Assembly: GCF_000189635.1 (NCBI RefSeq)
Contig: NW_002476346.1
Location: forward strand, 34,500-98,499
From: Tetrahymena thermophila SB210
Lineage: Eukaryota > Ciliophora > Oligohymenophorea > Hymenostomatida > Tetrahymenidae
DNA length: 64,000 nt
Direction: 5' to 3'
The notes beneath the pieces were generated by a model. The model saw only the letters and a program-made list of their open reading frames with translations, made no database searches and was not told where the DNA came from. The position numbers and the translations under genes are program-made. Of the stretch, positions 50,485 to 62,312 are shown piece by piece. Positions within the stretch are counted from its first letter, which is position 1, and each line of letters starts with the position of its first letter.

Positions 50485-52621
50485 TCAGTTTCTATTTTTA
50501 ATAAAATTATTTAGATATTTTTTGGTTAGGATTAATATATTTTACTTGTCCTTGGAAGGTGATCTTGACTTAGACTTACTCTCCTTTGACTTGGATGATT
50601 TAGATCTGGAACGAGAATCGGACTTTGACTTAGAAGAAGACTTAGAGTCGGAGCGAGATCTGCTTCTGCGGCTGCTATTACTTCTAGAGTTAGAAGGGCT
50701 GCTTCTGGAGTGTTTTCTTTAAAAAAAAATGAGTTAATTGATAAAAAAAAGAATTCAAGTTTACCTTCTGCTGCTTCTTCTTGTTCTGCTACAATAAATT
50801 TTATTTTTCAAATATTTAAAAAAGGTTAATATTTATGTAGTATTTATATTCCTTTAAATCAAATTAAACAGTTTCCAAAAATTTTTAAATTTGCTATTAA
50901 AAATCTAGTAATATTTATTATGAATAAGTTGCTTTTGTGCTATTACTATTTTTTAAATTTTATTTTTGCTATTTGCATTAATTCATTCATTAATTATTGC
51001 TTTTAATCTTATATTTTCCTAATTATTTTCTATTCATTTGCTAACTTGAATTTTGCTAAAGATTTCTTAATTGTGCTTGCTGCTGAAATGAAATTGCTAA
51101 AAATTAATAATTTTTTGATTTCTTTTATTTGATGCTATGAGTTTCAAAAAGATTTGCTATTTGCTATTCTAGCTGACTGAGATGAGTTTTGTTGGAAAAT
51201 GCTTAATTTAAATTCATTGAATAAATAAATAAAATAATTAATTTACCTTCTGGATCTCGAGCGAGAGCTGCTTCTGCTCGAGGATCTTCTATATCTTTAT
51301 ATTGAACAAATGATTAACTTAATATTGATGGAATATTAATTATTATGTCTACCTTCTTTTTTTTTCTTCACATTCGTTAGCCCTATTTATAGCATACAAA
51401 TTTTCATCAAAAATCGTTTATATTTCAACTTGTTTATAATTTATTAGATTTTTATTTTTTATTTTTTCATGTAAAAAGTCTGAATTCGAATTAATAATTG
51501 TGTTCTGACCAGTGACCTCTTCTTCCACAGCTGTAGCATTTATCATCGGGTTAAGGACCTCTTGAACGGGTTTTTTTCAAACCGGCGGGTTCAACAACGA
51601 TTGTCTTTCCGTTTAAAGTGGTCTATTCAATATAAAAAAAACATTAATACTTTCTTTGAATTAATTATTAGTTTATTGATACTTTTCATTAAAATTAAAT
51701 CTTTCTTTAGAAATATAAAATAATAAACAAATCAATCAAGCATCTTCATTGATTATTTAAAAGGCGGGGTTATTTATTTATTAACAAATTAAAAAATTTT
51801 TGAATACAAAGAGAGTTAAGGATTCTTATCTATCTTGATATCAATTATTAGTTTTGAATTTACTTTGTGCCATTTTAAAATAATTAATGCTTTTAGTAAA
51901 AATTTTGTTAATGAATGAATTACCTTGTCCATCTTACGAACGGCATCTTCGGCGTCGTGGTGATCGTGATATGTCTGTTTTGTTAATTGTAAAATATATT
52001 AGAATTAAGAAATAAGAATGTAGAAAATAGAATTAAAAAACTGCAATCTTGCTTTTTATAATGCTTTGTTGTATGTTGATCTATCTGTCTGCTCTTGAAA
52101 TGTATGTGATGATCCGAATGAACCAAAAAAAATTGTGAATCTTGTGTTGAAATTGTGGGTGTTTTGCGAAATCTCTGTGATGATCAAACATTCATTCATT
52201 GTTTCTTTCTTATGTGATCTCAAAATGAAAAGAAATTTGCTGTTTAATTGCTGCTATTGCTGTCATGTGTTGTATGTAACAATGTGTGTGTGTGTATGTG
52301 TGCGGGATGGGATGTTGCATCACTATAATTGATAGGGATTGTTTCATAATTAAATAAATGATAAATTTTTATTTCTTTGTCTGTGATCAATCAATCATTC
52401 ATTGTTTAAATTTAAAATCTTGTAAGGGAGACAGATAACAAACATCATTTGGCAGTGAGACAGTTGAAATTCTAAAGAATGTTGCTTACAATGAAGGCGT
52501 AAGAACGCTTCATGTTGATATCTTGGATTTTACCAAATCTCTTAAACTCGTAGTTAAGATCTTCTTCAGTGGTTCTGCTGGAGAAGTTGGTAATATAAAT
52601 CTGGGGATTCTTTCTAGACAT
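50485..52621 (-). CDS. SR splicing factor: RRM, CCHC zinc knuckle, RS domain
   Basis: Seven exons join in phase to 209 residues: 52621-52490, 51974-51924, 51622-51510, 51382-51353, 51294-51247, 50788-50765 and 50716-50485. The RRM (residues 1-~75) has RNP2-like IYITNF and RNP1-like RSYAFITY. A complete CCHC knuckle, CYSCGRRGHWANEC, follows. The tail is an RS domain (RRSSSRSSSRSRS, SRSDSKSSSKSKSDSRSRSK). This order is that of SRSF7 and plant RSZ proteins, which bind exonic RNA and promote splice-site choice in the nucleus. Introns cut RNP1 after YAFI and the knuckle inside Trp of GHW. Three exons are only 30, 48 and 24 bp, and all RS-domain junctions have the same phase, so the exons could be skipped without a frame change. 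The last 20 residues (QNILILTKKYLNNFIKNRN) are not RS-like and depend on reading TAA as Gln. Confidence 0.9.
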
Positions 52622-52699
52622 TATTCTAAAATTACGATATTTTTTTATTAAATAATAAAGAAATTTAATTATCTTTATATAAAATTATATATCTCTTCC

Positions 52700-52860
52700 T
52701 CTCTTTTTAATTTAAATATAATCTTATTTCTTTCTTTCTTTCTCTCTCTCTCTCTCTCTCTCGCTCCTTTCACTCACTCGCTCCTAGTTATTAATTATTT
52801 ATTTATCTATCTATCTATCAATCTATCTATCCTCATCCTAACTAATTAATTTTCTTTCCC
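52700..52860. repeat. Pyrimidine-rich microsatellites upstream of the SR-protein gene
   Basis: TTTC repeats, then (TC)n at about 52735-52762, then CTCACTCGCTCC, then TATC repeats at about 52802-52832 make a 160-base stretch that is almost pure pyrimidine on the plus strand. It lies within 250 bases of the SR-protein start codon. It is a microsatellite; a promoter role is only a possibility. Confidence 0.8.
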
Positions 52861-53750
52861 CCTTTTCAATATTATTATTATTAGCTATATGTTAACACAA
52901 TCTCGATCTAACTAATCTAAAACTATTCAAATCAAATATTATTTGTTTCTATCTCCTTATAACCATGCTAATTTGATAAATATCTTTCATTATTATTATT
53001 ATACACTTTATTCTACTATTTAAAAAGTTAGCATTTTTGAATTTATCTAAAATAGAGGTTTTAATTTTTTTTATTTTTTAAGTTATTTATTTTTAACATT
53101 TAGCTTTAAAACATTTAAATTCAAAAGAAAAAAAAATGTTTTTCTTAAATTTAAAAATTGAAGATTTGAATTAAATTTTGCTTTTTTAAGAATTTATTTT
53201 AATTTTTTGTCTCATAATTATTTTTTTAAAATGATATTGAAATTAATTTTAATTCAATTTTTGATCAAGCTATTTGATAAAATTAACAACTAACTACATA
53301 ATGAAAGGAATGAATGAATGAAGTCTTGCTTAGTATTTATTTATCATGATTTTGCATATCTTTTTTATAGCTCACCTAAAATTAAAGAATATTTTTATAA
53401 GATAAAGTTTTACCTTTCTTTTTTTAATAATCAGCAATATTAAACAAGAATATAAATAAGATTTTAGTTAAATGAACTACCTCCCTTTTAGATTAAGGCT
53501 CATGCTAGGATTAGCAAATCCATGTTGATTTACTATTCTTAATAATATACTCACCCTAAATTTCTTATTAATAAAAATTAAGTTAAAATAAAACCATAGC
53601 ACTGCGCTTTGAATGAATAAATCTAGCAAATAGTAGCACAATTTTTAATAAAAAAATAGATATCTCCTACTAGTTCAATATACAGATTCAGTAATTTCTA
53701 TATTTGGTTTTACTAATTGAAGGTAAAATTTATAACATTTATCAATAGAG
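52861..53750. other. Divergent intergenic region between SR gene and reductase-like gene
   Basis: AT-rich. It should contain the start of the plus-strand reductase-like gene, whose first codons may lie here: segments near 53370-53410 and 53475-53530 look faintly coding but could not be joined to it with confidence. No other gene is supported. Confidence 0.4.
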
Positions 53751-54833
53751 ATGAATGACGAAAGGAAGGTTTTAGGAATTCAACTAGGAGAAAATATTTA
53801 AATCGGGTACATTCATTTTAAATCTCATTTTTGTCAAAGCAATATCGAATATTCTAAATATTTTTGTATGATTTCTAATAAATTATTTTGAATTAACAAA
53901 GTGTTCCTGGAAATCAGCAAGAAAATCACATAGCTAAGGTGCACCCTCTCACTCGTATAGATGATCCAGCAATTGTTGATGTTTTAGTGGACGAATAAAT
54001 CCCTGAACAGTAGTTTTTCAGCAATCTTAAAGTAAAATAAATAAATAATTCAAATTAGAAGCACAAAATTAGAATCTTCTACCTTGCAATAAATTAGATT
54101 TTTAATAGTAAAATATGTAAATTAATTTAGGAAAAGCAAGAAGTAGTTATTAAATCAGATTAAAATAAAAAATTTGTCTACGATGGATTTGGAAAAATTA
54201 AAATGTAACTTTATTGAGTCAATTTTTAACAAAAATACCATCAATTAAAATTATTCAAAAGATTTAATTAAGGTCAGGTTACTCAAAAGAAAGTAGATTA
54301 TTTAGGAATTATTGTTTAAGGCTATCATATCAGTAAAGTTTTCAGCTTGATTGAAGGCATTAGTACAAATGGTGATAAGACTAATATCTCTATATTATAT
54401 GTTAATTCAAACCTAGTAAATTAATGTTAATATAACACAAATTAAGTTAGTAAATTATGTTTTTTAATGTTAAAGGATGAGTCATTGTTCATAGACGAAC
54501 TCACTTGGTATGCTGAAGAAAAAAAAATACATCTTGGTGTTTTATTTGAAAAGGTAAATGAATAAATTCAAATATTTTACTAATTTTATTTTTAATGAAC
54601 AAGGTTCCTGACGGTGTTCCTGTTATGAAGGGTAAATTTCAAAAGCATCATGTTTCTGATTTTATGCCTCCTGTGGATTAAGAGTTCCATTTAATAGTTG
54701 CCGGTTCTAACACCTTCTAAGGTAAAAGAAAAATATATTGAAAAAAAATTAAAATAATTAATAAAAAATAGATGAATGCTTAGGACATTTGAAATCTCTT
54801 GGATATAAGAATGAAAATATTACTTTGTACTGA
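53751..54833 (+). CDS. NADH-cytochrome b5 reductase-like protein lacking cofactor motifs
   Basis: Seven exons join in phase to 223 residues: 53751-53806, 53902-54031, 54131-54204, 54262-54415, 54476-54553, 54604-54721 and 54772-54833. The order of blocks follows cytochrome b5 reductases: KVLGIQLGENIQIGV (FAD-domain strand), QQFFSNLKEKQEVVIK, FVYDGFGKIKI, then KVFSLIEGISTNGDKTNISI, ELTWYAEEKKIHLGVLFEK and C-terminal LKSLGYKNENITLY. However, the flavin motif RxYTP is AKVHPLT, the NAD-site GGTGITP is VQGYHISK, and CGPP is AGSN. Binding of FAD and NADH is therefore doubtful, and it may be a non-catalytic homologue. About 70 residues of the usual N-terminus are missing; an upstream first exon is possible. 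The frame itself is intact. Confidence 0.75.
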
Positions 54834-55249
54834 GAATCAAAATAAAAATCTTTATTTAATTTAAACAGTTTCTATATAAAATTAAATTTTTAACATAAAA
54901 AACACTCCTCAAATAAATTATCAAGATAAAATTGAGCAAAAATTAATTAAGCATCATTTAAATAGTTTGAAAGCAAAAAAATTTATATATTTATAACCAA
55001 GAAAAATTTGGATCGATTGGTTTTTAAAAGCAAGTTTGTTTTGATACTTTTAATTCTAGAAGAAGTATTATTGTTAGCTGATTATTATGAAGTTAATTCT
55101 ATCAATTATTTTAACACTTTTTAATGTAAATATATTTATTTATATCTCTCTGTATTTCCAAATTCAATTCTTTTTATTTCTTTTAACAGTTTACTTAAAT
55201 TTTTCATCTTTATTTTAGATTTTTTCATAAAAATAATATTTACTATTAA
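54834..55249. other. AT-rich 3' flank of the reductase-like gene
   Basis: No gene or structured element is supported. It leads directly into the satellite block at 55250. Confidence 0.45.
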
Positions 55250-56290
55250 AATAAAAGCAAGGAAATTGAAAAATTTAAAAAAAACAAAACAAGCTGAGTT
55301 ATTTTAATTTATATTAATGCTTTATTATTCTGTGTTTAAAATGTGTTATTAAATAGATTTAAAACTAAATAAATATGAGTCCTAAAAAGTTTAATTTAAT
55401 ATTAGCTTGATATGAAAATTATTCAATGAAAATAAATTTTATTAAATATAATTTTATTCATAAATTTTACATAGATAAATACAATCATTTATTTAAATAT
55501 ATAAAAAACTTAATTTATACATTTAAGTAAAGTCAATGTGTAGGTAGATAAACAGAAATAAGTATTTTGAGCTCTTATAAATAAGTTAAATAAAAGAAGG
55601 AAATAATATAATTTAAAAAAGCAAGTTGAGTTGATTAATTAATGGTCTTATTATTATATGCTATAAATATGTTATTAAATAGATTTAAAACTAAATAAAT
55701 ATGAGTTCTAAAAAGTTTAATTTAATAAATAGTATGAAAATTATTCAATGAAAATAAATTTTATAAAGTATAATTTTTTGCAACAATTTTAAATGGATAA
55801 ATACAATTATTTATTTAAAAAAATTAAAAAACTTATTTATTTTTTAAGTAAAGTTGGAGTTATTTATGTAGGTAGGTTGGTTGGTAAATAAGAATAAGCC
55901 TTTTGAGTTCTTATAAATTAGTTAAATAAAAGCAAGGAAATTAAATAATATATAATTTTTAAAAAAGTAAGTTGAGTTGATTAGTTTATATTAATGGTCT
56001 TACTATTCTGTGCTTAAAATGTGATATTAAATAAATAGCTTTAAAACTAAATAAATGAATGCGAGTTCTAAAAAGTTTAATTTAAAATTTTGATTTGAAA
56101 ATAATTGAACGAAAATAAATTTTATATAAATTTGTGCAACAATTTTATATGGGTAAATACAATTATTAATTAAAATATATTTAATATATTAAAAAACTTA
56201 ATTTATACTATAAAGTAAAGTCGGAGATATAAATGTATTTAGGTAAATAGGATTAAGTATTTATTTATTTTGAGCGCTTGTAAGTAAGTT
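55250..56290. repeat. Three-unit tandem satellite, period about 335-360 bp
   Basis: Units begin near 55250, 55586 and 55921 with AAATAAAAGCAAGGAAATT-like sequence. Each carries the same ordered motifs: AAGTTGAGTTGATTA, TTAAAACTAAATAAAT, TCTAAAAAGTTTAATTTA, AATGAAAATAAATTTTA, TGGATAAATACAATTATTTA, TTTAAGTAAAGT, TGTAGGTAGATAAAC and TTTTGAGCTCTTATAA. The units are similar along their full length, have no open frame of note, and fall between convergent genes. Function unknown. Confidence 0.85.
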
Positions 56291-56509
56291 ATTTTGAAAT
56301 TGAATATTTTAACTTTTACAGAAAATATATTATTATTATTATGGATGGATGAATGAATGGATGAATCTTTTCTTTTATTATTTATTGGCTACTTTGTACT
56401 TTTGAAATAGAATATAGTTTTGTGAAATTTTATTTTCTCGATTAATTTATATTAAATTTTTGAATTAATATTTGATATACTTTATTGAAATGCTAGCTTT
56501 TAGTTGATA

Positions 56510-58358
56510 TCAAGATAAAAATATTTTCTTACAATCATCCCAGTTTATTTCTTTTTTTGTAATTGGGCAAATTTTCTGCTTATCTTATTTCATTTTTTCT
56601 ATTCCCTTTATAAAATTTAGATTATTTTTAACAATTAATTAAATTGAGAAATTCAAATTATACTCTTTCACTAAAAACTTCGTTGTCTTTCGTTATGTAA
56701 GGAGGGTTATGTTCATCCATCACATCTCCAGTTATTCTGCAAATTAAGGAAGAAGTTACTTTGTGAGTGAATGGAATATTTCCTACCATCTATTTATTAT
56801 TTAAAATAAATAATTTCACTTAAAATACTACTTCGACAAATAAAATGTACCTCGTTAATATATGGACTGCATACTGGACATTTATAGGGATATTAATATT
56901 TTTTATTAGTGCAATTAAGAGTCTTTAGACATGAGATACCTGCTCTAAGAGTTGTTGAAAACTATGAATTGGATGGAATACCATATATATCAAAGCACAG
57001 ATTTTTGAATTATAAAACCAAATCATCCCACCTTTTATCATCAAAGTACTTTTTGTATTTTTCGTCCATATCTTATTTTTTCTCATAAGTTATGCACATA
57101 CATATTTTATTGATTTCTCCTTATTGTGTTTTTGCGTACTTTTCTGAGTACTTTCTCAAATATTATATTGCTTCTATATTCTTTTTTTACTTTAAAAGCT
57201 ATATAAATCTCTGTTAAATCAACTTAAACTCAAAATCATTTTTCAGCTTTTACAATTTAGATGAATTCTCTTTACACCACTCCATAGCAGACTGAGTTTG
57301 CTAACCAGTTAAATCTTTTATGATCTAGTTTTATAGATCTATCAAATTTATCTCCATTTAGCAATAATCCTAATAATTAATTGTTAAAATTTATATTTAA
57401 GAAATGTTCAATAAATGATTTTAATAAATTTATTTTTAACAAATGTTGATTGAATTAATCATTCTTTCATTCATTTTAAATTTTTTATTTTTTGAGTTTG
57501 TTTTTATTTAGCAAATAATGAATCGATAAATTAAAATAAAATGTGCAACAACATTTCTTATTTGAATTATAATTTTTTTATTTCTTCTTTGATTTTTGCT
57601 GGTTTAAATAATTTATTTATAAAACAAACAGTGAAAATTAATTGCTTTCTTCATTCTAATTTTTAAAAAATATTGATTCTCTCTTCCCAAAATAATATAA
57701 AATGTGATTTTTATATATTTTCTATCCTTGTTATTTAATTGATTAATTAATTAAATAACAATATCATCAATTTAACAAATTTCTTGCTTGCTCGATATTC
57801 CTGAAAGATTGAAAACTAAATTCTATTTGATACCTCAATTTGGTAAGAACTGCAAAGTTTTTTGGCCACTTGGACATTCCCGTTTCTTGTAAGTTCTTCG
57901 ACTATCAATCTCTTAGTCCTTAAATTGTGATAATCCAGTTAACTTTCTTTTACATTTGGAGTTATTGACTTAAGGTGTTCAATTCTTTTAGTGCAGCTGT
58001 CATAAATTTTATTGTTCTCCTTTTGATCATTACTCAATTGTTTCTTTAACTCTTTTAGCCTTAAAATCAAAGATTCTATTTATATTTCGACCTAGCCCTT
58101 ATCGAAATTTTCTTACTTTTTGAGTTAAATAATTGAGTTAAGTATGGAACTTATTTCTTTCTCTATGGATTTTCTCTATTATTTAAATGCTTTTCAATAA
58201 TAGTTTTGAATTAAATTAGAATTCTCTTCAAGAAAAAATTTTAGTTAAAAAGAATGATTTCAAAATATAAAAGTCAAATTCATGTACATCTCACAGCACT
58301 CTCATAAGGAATTTTGATGAAAGAGTATTCAACTGTTTGAATATCAGCGTTTATCATT
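56510..58358 (-). CDS. MAEA: MAEA/Fyv10 (GID9), subunit of the GID/CTLH ubiquitin ligase, with an apparent one-base frame break
   Basis: The N-terminus (VEYSF then IKIPYESAVR) and the following helix (SFKQQRKSIEKEISSI) match the MAEA start. LRTKRLIVEELTRNGN is the LisH region, AMEWCKENSSKLQKLKNDFE the CTLH/CRA region. The C-terminal degenerate RING has CPVC, LICRITGDVMDEHNPP and KQKICPITKKEINWDDC. MAEA pairs with RMND5 to form the catalytic RING heterodimer that ubiquitinates metabolic enzymes and other targets. Exons include 58189-57834, a long one ending near 56850, and the last ending at TGA 56510-56512. The ATG at 58358 gives the expected peptide only to codon 13; an AAAA run at 58319-58323 then puts the rest one base out of frame. 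Either the run is one base too long in this sequence, or an upstream exon splices in at the CAAACAG just before it. The exon between ~57790 and ~57400 is not fully resolved. Confidence 0.82.
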
Positions 58359-58926
58359 TAATTTATCTGCAAAATTTTGTATTTCAGTAAGATTTTTGAA
58401 ATATATATATTTATTAAATTGTTATTTTTGTAGGATTTCCTTCAATTATTATCTTCTTATTTATGATGCTATCTCACAATTTATATTAATCAATTAATTA
58501 TCTTAGTCATTATCAAAAAATGATGATACTCTATTAAATCAATGTCAATGCATATATCAGGAAAAAATCTCTATTGTTATTAAAATTCATTTTGTAATTC
58601 AATTATAATTTAGTCAAATAACAAGCCTTTATCTGATATAAATTTCATCAGATAATAAGTAACAAATTATAAATTTTAAACCATCAACAAATAAATAAAT
58701 AATTAATTAATAAAATAGGTTTTTTAATTTCTAAATTGAATTCTACTAAAATTTTATTTATTTATTTATAAAATAGAATTATAAATTAAATTAAATTAAA
58801 TTAAAAAAAATTACAAACAAACAAAGTAACATCTAAATATAGTAGTATGCATGTATTTATTTATTTATTCATTATTAGTTGGATTATTTATTGCTAGATT
58901 TTTATTTATTTTGTATAAATTTATAT
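58359..58926. other. AT-rich intergenic region
   Basis: Upstream flank of MAEA; an alternative first MAEA exon could lie here but none with a clear ATG and GT was found. The rest is low-complexity AT. Confidence 0.45.
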
Positions 58927-61253
58927 TCATTTTAAATAACAGAAAGTTTATTTTCTAGAATAATAGTTTTCTAATCCAAACATATACCCGAAAATGATCC
59001 CTGAAACAACGCACATGTGCCAGAGATTATGTGAATTTCCCTATTTTATTTTAATTTATTTAATATACTTTAGTCTTTAAGTTAATTAAACTTATTTGAA
59101 AATAATATCTAAATCCAAATTTAATCAAAATAATAAAAATAAATTATATTTTAAATGCTTAATTTAGTTTTTAAATTAAATATTTTATGGTATGTATCTA
59201 GTTGTTAAAAATCAAAAGTAAATAGTTTTTTTTTTGAATTTAAAATTGTTATTTTTTAAATATTTTAGTTTAAGAAAATAATTTAAATAAAGGTTACAAT
59301 TCTATCAAATTTTCCTGGAGAGAAACGCTCAGGACATCTTGCTAAATAAATGCAAAGTCCTCCTAATAAAGAGGAACCAGATAATATGTAATAAGGAATG
59401 GCAGGAGCCAAAGAAAGATAATCATTATCTTCATCATTGAAAAATTAGCTTTTTATAATTAAAGTAAAATTGAAATATTGTGATCATTTTAATATAAATA
59501 AATTAAATTTACTATCTATAAAAAAGATGGAAAAGGGGGATTGAAACTGCTAAGCCTAATGAACCATAAAGCATTCCTTTAAGCTTTCTATATTTTTGTG
59601 AATGAACGAAATCGAATAGAGAAATGATAAAAACAGAAGTACAGAAGAAAATAACTAATAATAAATAGAAATAAAGCAATGCAGAATCACAGTAGAAGCC
59701 ATAATAAATAACAGGAACACTGCCACCTAAAAGTACAAAGCAAATACCTGCGTAGTCTAATCTAAGTAAGAAGTAATGCAATTTTTTATTCATAGAATTG
59801 AAAGTATGATATAGCACACTACCAGAGAAGCAGCCGATAGAACTCAAAAGGTAAAAGAAAACTGGCCATTTAGATATCTGTCTTGGATCTGAAACTCTGC
59901 GTTCTTTTACTTCTGATCTATTGATCCCAAATATCTTTTGATAAATTAAATAAAGTTATTGTTTGAAATCAGTATGACGTCTTAATTGATGCATTCATTT
60001 TTTCTATTTGGATTTTAAATTATTCTTTAATAGATTAGAACTAAAAGCAATTAATAGTATTTAACTATTGATTTATTCTCTCAATCTTTAATTACTTATA
60101 GACTTCTTTTTTTTTGTTAAAATTTCTTATAAATACCAAAAATATGGTGCAAAAATATTTATTTTAGGTAAAAATATTAACTAAAATCTTCATTTTAAAA
60201 CAAAATCACAAAAGAGATTTTAAAAAAATTTAATTTTTATTAAGTAAAAGCATCTTTTAAACTTCACAAAAAGCTTAATATCTTTAAATTATTTGTTTGT
60301 TTTACCTTGTAAACATCGACCCAATCAAGATTATCTGTTTGTAACTACATTTATTTAATAAAGAAGAATAATATTATAAAAGTAAATATTTGATCTAGAA
60401 GAACAAATAATAAGTAGATTAATTAATTAATTAATTCAATACTTGTTTGGTAATTTTAGTTTTCAAAGAGAAATAGACCTAGTCTATCCTTTATTTTTAT
60501 TGTTATGAAATAGGAGTTTTCTTTGATAAATTTGACACTTCTTAGAGAATGTGCTCAAAGACTTGAATCTATTTTAAGTAGCTATACAATTAAAATAAAA
60601 CAAGTTAAAATAACTTTTTGTTTGTAATTCATCAAAAACCAAAAAATTTAAAAACTGTTTAAATGAATCAGTTTACTTATCTTTTTCTTCAAATGAGTTT
60701 AAAAGCGAATTAAACAGTTTCTCTTATGAAGACTTGCCATTAATTCTATTAATACAAATCAAAAATATTAAATACAATCAATATTCTTAAATAATTACTT
60801 AGCTTACACCTCAATTTATGACTCGTAGCTGTTGTAAATATTGTCTAATTGTTAAATCGTCTTTTAAATCACTCCTACATCATTCTGTGCTATAAAGCTA
60901 GACACAGTAATAATTAAGCAGACAGAAATGATAATTCCAATAAAATGACTCCAAATATTACTGAATTCGTTATTAGAAAACATAAATGCTGACTAAAGTG
61001 ATTTTTTATATGTATTAAAGTTAATTCTGTAGCCTGTAAGTATGTAGGCGTTATCCTTCATATAATCGGGTGCCTCATCAAAACTACCTAAATATGCAAC
61101 ACTTTTATTCTTCTTATTCGCATTATATGGCACATCAGTACACATTTAGTGCATGCAAAGATGAACAGCCTTGTCATCGCTTTATGTTTCTTCGCTTAGC
61201 TTTTCAAATTTTGGAAGCTCTTGATTATATTCAACTTGTTTAATCTCCTTCAT
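58927..61253 (-). CDS. PAQR / hemolysin-III family seven-helix membrane protein
   Basis: Several exons, the first from ATG 61253 to about 60810 and the last ending at TGA 58927. The N-terminal cytosolic part ends with the family hallmark YILTGYRINFNTYKKSLQSAF, closely followed by NEFSNIWSHFIG. Helices follow, with SSIGCFSGSVLYHTF (zinc-site Ser/His), RLDYAGICF (zinc-site Asp) and, in the last exon, SHNLWHMCVV (HxxxH). RCPERFSPGKFD is the usual loop before it. All residues of the PAQR zinc site are therefore present. In fungi and animals these proteins include the adiponectin receptors (ceramidase-like) and regulators of lipid and zinc balance; substrate here is unknown. Between the first two conserved helices an extra cytosolic or lumenal loop of ~90 residues (QVFEHILQEVSNLSKK, TDNLDWVDVY) is spread over small exons at ~60740-60300, whose limits are less certain. 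Confidence 0.87.
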
Positions 61254-62312
61254 TTATAGGATATTTAGATATCTACTTACTAAACTTATTTGCTTTTGTT
61301 TTGTTTGATTTGATTTGATTTGGTTTTATTTATTTATTTGCTTTTTTATATTATTAGTTTTGATGAATTTACAAATAAATCGTTTGAACTGAAAAGAAAT
61401 TAATGTTTATAGATTTTTAAAAGGAAATCAACATCAAAAACATTATTAATTTTTTATAATTTGACTACATTTGCTTGTAAAGTTAATTTTAAAAACTATC
61501 CACTTTGAACTTAACATATAGGATAAGGATAAGCATGCTCTTTCAATTAATATTAAATGAAATACACTAATACATTTGTAAAGCAAAAAGTAATCTGATG
61601 AAATTTTAATTATTTTCCTCTCTACACAAATGTAAAAACTAACAAAGAACATTTAAAATTAAAGCATATTCAATGTTTTTATCTCCCAATCAATTTATTA
61701 GATAATATTATTTATATCTTTCAATTTCTGTATTAATACGCACCATTTTGATCAAATTTTCAATTTAATTATTGACAGAAATTTAATCTAACAATTTAAT
61801 ATCTTTTTTTATTACTTAGATTAAAATATATTTGTAATTATTTCTTTCAAATTTAGAAAAAAATTATTTTTCTAAAATTTATCTTAAATTAATTCTTTAA
61901 TTTTTTTTCCCTTAATCTTATTTAAATTAATTTGAAAATAATTTAATTAATTTATTTTTCTTAATTTTATTTCATTATTCAAAAAATAATTTATTAATTT
62001 ATTTTTATTTTTTTTTATTTTCTTTTAAACAAACCATGATTTTTTACTAAAATTCTAAGAAAAGTTTTAATCCAAATTAAAAAGAAGACAGGAAAATTTT
62101 TAAATAAAATCTAACAAATTATTTACCAACAATACAATACAATTAAATTTAACAGAAATCTTAAACTAAAAATAAGAATTAATTTATTAGTATTAAAATA
62201 TTTTATTTTAAATAAAATTTTCACATAAAAAATGTAATTTTGATATTTATTATATCATTCTTTAATTATTTAATGTTAAACAATTCTAAGATTATATTTA
62301 AAATAATCTAAT
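61254..62312. other. AT-rich intergenic region, no gene supported
   Basis: Upstream flank of the PAQR gene and downstream flank of the aldo/keto reductase gene. Only AT-rich sequence and chance open frames are seen. Confidence 0.5.
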
